In this document: piece by piece, positions 58,978 to 64,000 of the stretch
How positions within the stretch are numbered: the stretch's first letter is position 1
How the letters are laid out: the number at the start of each line of letters is the position of its first letter
Assembly (NCBI GenBank): GCA_029891385.1
Contig: CM057224.1
Location: 40,875,926-40,939,925, forward strand
DNA from: Erythroxylum novogranatense
Lineage: Eukaryota; Streptophyta; Magnoliopsida; Malpighiales; Erythroxylaceae
DNA length: 64,000 nucleotides
Direction of reading: 5' to 3'
Translations under genes and position numbers: made by a program
Notes under the pieces: model-generated
What the model was told of the DNA's origin: nothing
What the model saw: the letters and a program-made list of their open reading frames with translations, nothing else
Database searches by the model: none

Positions 58978-61379
58978 CATTGAATGAGAGGTAGAAACAT
59001 CTTTCTGTCAGATAGAGCATCAGGTTGAATCATTTGAGATGCACACAAGATGCATCATTCAGACATATCTACTTGGTTTAGATTGTACAAGGTCTAGCTT
59101 ATTATTGTACAATTGTTTCTGATTTTTGTCTAGGAAATGTTTCTGTCCTTGATTTCATAATGTGGTCAACATACTGTTGGAAGTAACAAAGTGAAGAAGT
59201 TATGATTATGAATTTAAGTTAATACATCAATTTAACATTGTCTTTTTACTTTAGTTATATTCCTCGGAATGTGAATCAGATTTGCATATTGTGTAATCAT
59301 TTTTCCTTAACGAAGATTGGTACTCAGACTTCATAATCTAAGAGAGTCTGTAACCGATAATTACTTTTTCAATCTGTCTACAATAGTGATTGTCATTAGC
59401 TGAGGAGTGAACTTCAGTTGTCCCATTTGTCCTATCTGTTCAGCAGCTCTCCCGTTTATGCTGTCTATCTCACTTTGGTTGCTAAACTTATAGTTAAAAC
59501 CACTAGCTCACTCCTGCATTTCGACCCGGCGTTGCCATTATTTAGTTGATAATTACTAACCAGTTGAGGTTCGTCATGAAGAAGCAATTCGAAGACTTCA
59601 GAAGAATGACATTCCGTAGCCTCAGTTGTATTAGGATGCATCATGTAGACTGAACAAATCCACACTTGTATCCACCACATTGACGTATTGGCAATTGCTC
59701 GGAGTCCCTCAACTTGCCATAGTAAGCCACAATAGGTAACCCACGTCATTTATAGAACACGAGATTAACTTTTAATTAATGGATTCCACGTCCATTCGCC
59801 AATTAAAAAGAAAATGTTCCCAATATCTTTCCACAGATCCTGTGCATTCTCCTTGGAGTGAAATCCTTTCTTTCACTATTCAAGATCAACCCTGTGCGAT
59901 TCAAACATTGCCACAAATTTTGTTGAGATTGTGGCCATGTTTGAATGACACAGGGTTGGTCTTGGACAGTGGAAACAGAGGATTTGATCCCATTCTCCTT
60001 ATACGAAATCGTCGTCTAGAGTGTAGGTTCAATCATACCACTAATCTTTAATCTTCGTTGAATCGTTTACTGGTATCTTAGTGGTTTTGACCATGAAATC
60101 AAATTTTCATGTTGACTGCAGCGAAGTTCTCACTTTCTGAGCCCACTCCATAGTTGTTACCTTGCAATTGAACTAGCATGGTTACTTATGATTAGATCCT
60201 AAGTAAATGCTTTTTGAAGTACCAAAAGAGTATAATCTCATTAGCTGGGGTATATTAGTCATATTTTGTTTTTTACTTAGTATCAAATACCTTATATTGT
60301 GATAATACATCTATATAAAATAAAGAACTGACTATTTCAACTATGGTTTCAACAATTACATAATCGCCCAATTTATTAGAGAACATACAAATTACATAAA
60401 GATGTTCATTTGGAAACTATCATCTTTATACACATAAATGGTTACATCTGATGTTAATCTATATTGTAGTTGCAAATTTGAACATAACGTTTTTCACAAA
60501 ATACAAGTTTAACCTTAACTTTTCGAAACATTCAAAATGAACTCTAACATTTATAAAATATTTAAATTAACCTTAAATTGATCAGAGTTAAATGTGATAC
60601 TAACTAAATTTTTTATTAAACACATAGGTCTATCATATTAACTTAAATTAATTTACATTTAATTTCTTTAATTATAATAATTTTAATTATTATTTTGACT
60701 TAATAAATATTAATTAACTTAATTTAACCATATTTATTCAAAGTTCTAATCAATCTGAATCTCGTTTGTCCTTAATGAACCCAAGTTTCTAACATGAAAA
60801 TCAAATCCACTTCTTTCAATCAAAACTTCTTCAATGTCATTGATTTTCTCCTTCTACTATAAACCATGGCTCTCCCACTCTCAAACCACCCATATTCTCT
60901 AAATCCCTATTATGGTCAACCTCAATCTCTTTCTCTAATTCTCCTTCCATGCAATATCGCGCACTAGTCATCAGACTACTATCATTCAAATGGGTGGCAT
61001 CCCAAGAACCTACCTCAATATTGTATCCAAATGGCAGTGGATGCGATTGCTAAGTGGAAAAAATAAAATAACTCCCCAAAGCTTGACTTGTTACGAGAGA
61101 CAAATTTACAACATAAAAAACAAATTTGAACTTCAAGTAGCTATTTTGGAGCTTGAATGATAATGAGAACTGTTAAAAAAAAGCTCCCAAGTTGTTCTTT
61201 ATTAGTACCAATGAACAAATTAACGGACTATTTGGTAGAATGGAATAGTCATTCTATTTTTAACACATTCCCGACATATTTTTGAACCTATGTTTGGTTA
61301 AAAATGGAGAAACTCCACTGTTTAAAAAAATCTCTCATAAAAAAAGGTACAAAAAGGAAATGCGACTGCTACAGTGAAA
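58978..61379. other. RAD50 3' region and intergenic DNA
   Basis: The first few hundred bases should be RAD50 3' UTR; I see no clean AATAAA close to the stop. A strong hairpin lies at 59,856-59,988. The stretch 60,470-60,740 is very A+T-rich. The 90-codon plus-strand ORF at 59,779-60,051 overlaps the hairpin and shows no family resemblance, so I do not call it a gene. Confidence 0.55.
59856..59988. ncRNA. Long imperfect hairpin, candidate MIRNA precursor or MITE foldback
   Basis: The core arms 59,881-59,916 and 59,929-59,964 are 36 bp each with 32 matches, and one of the four mismatches would be a G-U pair. The loop is 12 nt (59,917-59,928). The stem continues outward with gaps through 59,856-59,880 and 59,965-59,988. 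The shape fits a young plant MIRNA gene, but I do not recognise a known mature sequence. A small inverted-repeat element is the alternative. Strand is undetermined. Confidence 0.4.
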
Positions 61380-61804
61380 TGCGACTGCTACAGTGATCTC
61401 TTCTCCTACTAGCCTGGTTTGAATCGTCTCGGTTTTGATCTCTTCGACCACGATCCAGGTGTCGCGGGCACCAAGTTCCTCGAACGGTCTCACCCTCTGT
61501 TGTGAAGGATCGATGTAAGCTTCCTGGTCACTACGCCATCGTGATCAGATCTGGGGGATCCAGTGATGCCAGCTTCTCTGCAGTCCGTCCGAGACTTGCG
61601 AGGATTTTAGATCGTCTTCGCTGGAGCTCTTTCCTCGCTGTGTTAAGAGTTATCTAACCGATGTTGACGGCTACTCAGCCTTCGTTTTCCCCTCTTTCTC
61701 TGCTCCCCGTAGTTGTCTTTGTGTTTTGCTCATCTATTTTGGCTAATCGTGTATTGGTTGGCTATCTAGTTAGGCTCACTCTTTTTTTTACAAAAAAAAG
61801 CTCT
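61380..61804 (+). mobile_element. LINE 5' untranslated region
   Basis: A G+C-richer stretch precedes ORF1. It begins near two tandem copies of AAATGCGACTGCTACAGTG (61,358-61,395), close to where the A+T-rich intergenic DNA ends. The exact 5' end of the LINE is uncertain. An in-frame ATG at 61,661 would add 48 residues without family resemblance. Confidence 0.5.
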
Positions 61805-63402
61805 ATGGCAACTCCTCTAAGGAACCTCGATTTGCAGGTTATGGAAGACGATAGAGCAACCAAGAAGGTTAAATACCGAGACCCAGTTGTTGCTTCTCCT
61901 GGATACAAGGATTGTTTGATGGTTGGTGCTGTGTTAGAATCGGCCATAGAAGATGTTATGGCCGCTAAGAAGATTACGGTAGGGGAGGGAGATGTTCTGA
62001 TTGATAAAACGGATAATATACCTAAAGTTACTCTCTCCATGGCACTCACTAACAAGATTAATAAAAATCTTGATAATGTTGTGATTGTTCATCTTCTTGG
62101 GAGGGATATTGGCTACAAGTTGCTCTGTTCTAGGCTTGGTGCAATTTGGAACTTAGGTGAGGTTAAAATTCTTGATGTTAGTTGGGGCTTTTTTTTGATC
62201 CAGTTCAATAACGAGGTGGATTACAATCATGCTCTTTTAGGAAGTCCCTGGGTTATTATGAGTAGGTATCTACTTGTCCAGCCTTGGACTCCTAATTTTA
62301 GAGTGAAGAACCCTTATATAGGCAAGACTATAGTCTGGATTCGTCTTCCAGAACTCCCTTTACAGTATTACCCTGAAGATGTGATCAAAGCCATTTTGGC
62401 TGTGGTGGGTTCTGTTCTTAAAATCGACTTCAGTACTAGTGATTTTGAAAGAGCAAGGTTCGCAAGGGTGGCAGTCTCAGTTGATCTTATGGAACCTCTT
62501 ATCTCGTAGTTTGAGATTGCTGGTGAAATTCAATTAGTTGAATATGAAAATCTTCCTGAAGTTTGTTTCTCATGTGGTCGGTATGGTCATTTTGATACTC
62601 ATTGTTCCTTTAAGGAATTGCCAGATAATGAGAATAATTCTTCGGTGATGACCTCAAAGGCGGGGAGAGATGATTTCGGTCCGTGGATGGTGGTTGAGAA
62701 GCGGAAGAGGAAACTGAGTCACCAGGGCGAAACTCATGGGTTAAAGAATCAAGATGAAAAATAGGGATCCAAATATTCAGTTTTAGCTAAAAAGGATGTC
62801 GAGATTCTAGGAGGAATTGCGGAACCTGTTCACGGTATTCTTAGCCACACTGTTCCGACACATGATTCTTCACAAGAAGGGAATGTTACTCTCGCACGTG
62901 GGCAAAGGGGTTCATCTAACAGAGGAAGAAGTTTGGGCCGTAAGTATGGAAATAATAGGGACCCATCTCACTCCTATAACAAAGAAAATGTCGGCCCATC
63001 CACTAAAGAGAGAATTACTAAGACCACTTTAGCAAATTTCTTTGATTTCAAAATCGGCATGCCTTGGAACAAGACATTGCTAACCTCCCTTCTACTTTGA
63101 ACAAGGAAAATCATTATGTTGTGGGAAAGACTGACTCTATGTTGACTAGAGCTATGGGATCTAAGATTGGTATTACCAAGGAAGCTATTTCTATGTCTGT
63201 CGATTTAGGCGTTGCTCGTGATGATGATCATTTGGGTGAGCAGCTTCTAGGAAGACCACCGGATGATTCCATGATTGTGGATGTTCCCATTTTGGAAGCA
63301 GATACTGGCACTCGAGCTACCAATAACTTGTCTTTAGACGAGGATATTGAGGAATTTATGCCTTGTGAGAATGATGATGTTGATCCTTACTTACGGGATT
63401 AA
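61805..63402 (+). pseudogene. L1-type LINE ORF1 (DUF4283 plus zinc knuckle), broken
   Basis: From the ATG at 61,805 the frame carries a DUF4283-type domain (about 62,040-62,310, with GYKLLCSRLGAIW and LVQPWTPNF). It continues with a WIRLPELPLQYY segment and a CCHC knuckle, CFSCGRYGHFDTHC (62,563-62,605). This ORF1 type coats the LINE RNA. Two in-frame TAG stops (62,507-62,509 and 62,762-62,764) and a frame change near 63,063 interrupt it; the last part (63,064-63,402) is acidic and ends PYLRD. It is nonfunctional as it stands. I chose 61,805 because the domain starts soon after it and upstream residues look like UTR translation. Confidence 0.85.
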
Positions 63403-64000
63403 TGAGGTACCCTTTCTGTCTTCTATTCCTTTTAATGACTATTTTCTCTTGGAATTGTCAAGGGGCAGGTAAGCCCCAATTTGTGAGAACCCTGAAGTAT
63501 TTCATCAAAAAACATAATATTCATGTTGTTATTATCCTTGAACCGAGAATCAGTAGTCTTAAATCTGATAGATGTATTAGTAGAATTGGTCTCCCTTTTT
63601 CTCATCTGGTTGAAGCAACGAGCTTTTCTGGGGGCATCTGGATTCTTTGAGATGATTTTTATGAAATTGAGATGGTGCTTAGTAATCAACAATTTGTTCT
63701 CTTCTCGGTATCCCAAAATAATAAATTTATGTTTTTCCTGTCTACTGTTTATGGGCACCCTACTCCATCTTGTCGTGCTAAGTTATGGGAGCATCTTCAT
63801 CAGCTCAATACTGCTATTTCATTCCCTTGGGTTCTGATTAGTGATTTCAACGCCATTCTTTATTCTCATGAGAAGAAAGGGGGGGGGTCTCCTAATCGAA
63901 CCAGGGTATGTCAGCAGTTGTCTAATTGGTTTCAAGACACTAATATGATTGATTTGGGATATAAAGGTTCTGATTACACTTGGCGAAGAGGTTATATTTG
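63402..64000 (+). pseudogene. L1-type LINE ORF2, endonuclease part, runs off window
   Basis: The ORF1 stop and a possible ORF2 start overlap as TAATG (63,400-63,404); another in-frame ATG at 63,435 is the likelier start by family pattern, since FSWNCQGAG follows at once. The AP-endonuclease-like domain that nicks the target is recognisable: SWNCQG (N near 63,454), ILEPR, a VYGHP segment, ISDFN (D, N residues near 63,840) and GSDYTW near the end. A TGA at 63,648-63,650 replaces a tryptophan codon and breaks the frame; the rest stays open to the window end. Reverse transcriptase would lie beyond 64,000. Confidence 0.87.

Noticed and set aside
59779..60051. 90-codon plus-strand ORF downstream of RAD50
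   Set aside because: It overlaps the inverted-repeat hairpin and shows no known domain; the open frame is probably chance.

Overview
The window is nuclear DNA of a flowering plant, most probably a dicot. One large intron-rich gene reads through as RAD50 with 27 GT-AG exons, and almost everything else is plant-type retroelement sequence: long gypsy-like LTRs, a Sirevirus-like Copia element, a chromodomain gypsy remnant, a tRNA-derived SINE and an L1-type LINE with a DUF4283 / zinc-knuckle ORF1. I cannot name the species.

Positions 1-45,520 are one retrotransposon nest, which I resolved from LTR ends (TG...CA), 5-bp target-site duplications (TSDs), primer-binding sites and polypurine tracts. 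The oldest layers are a Copia element on the minus strand (27,011-30,339 plus 42,447-about 43,525) and a decayed gypsy pol fragment on the plus strand (about 43,525-45,520, itself hit by a SINE). Element A (30,340-42,446, plus strand, TSD GGTAG) splits the Copia gag. Element C (minus strand, from before base 1 to 27,010) interrupts the Copia reverse transcriptase. C carries a solo LTR (2,311-5,152, TSD AAGTT), element B (5,257-13,300, TSD CTTAG), a solo LTR (17,978-25,287, TSD ATTTA) that itself contains another solo LTR (21,429-24,090, TSD GAAAT), and the tail of one more LTR at 1-71. Element A carries a solo LTR (39,998-42,363, TSD TTTAG) in its 3' LTR. Elements A, B and C have no recognisable intact coding region, so they look non-autonomous or decayed; their spread would have needed proteins made elsewhere.

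Positions 45,521-47,039 are an A+T-rich intergenic stretch with a possible MITE and the presumed RAD50 promoter. RAD50 runs from 47,040 to 58,977 on the plus strand. Its exons add up to 3,951 nt (1,316 residues plus stop) with Walker A, zinc hook, signature and Walker B motifs in order. Positions 58,978-61,380 are non-coding apart from a strong hairpin at 59,856-59,988. Positions 61,380-64,000 hold a mutated L1-type LINE that runs off the end of the window.

I found no operon-like or defence-like system. The least explained features are conserved structural modules inside the LTRs: a two-hairpin block present six times in four LTR types, arrays of short palindromes, and CpG-rich repeat modules where LTR divergence is concentrated. 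The candidate hairpin downstream of RAD50 is also worth checking. All identifications come from reading the sequence by eye; no alignment, database search or folding program was run.
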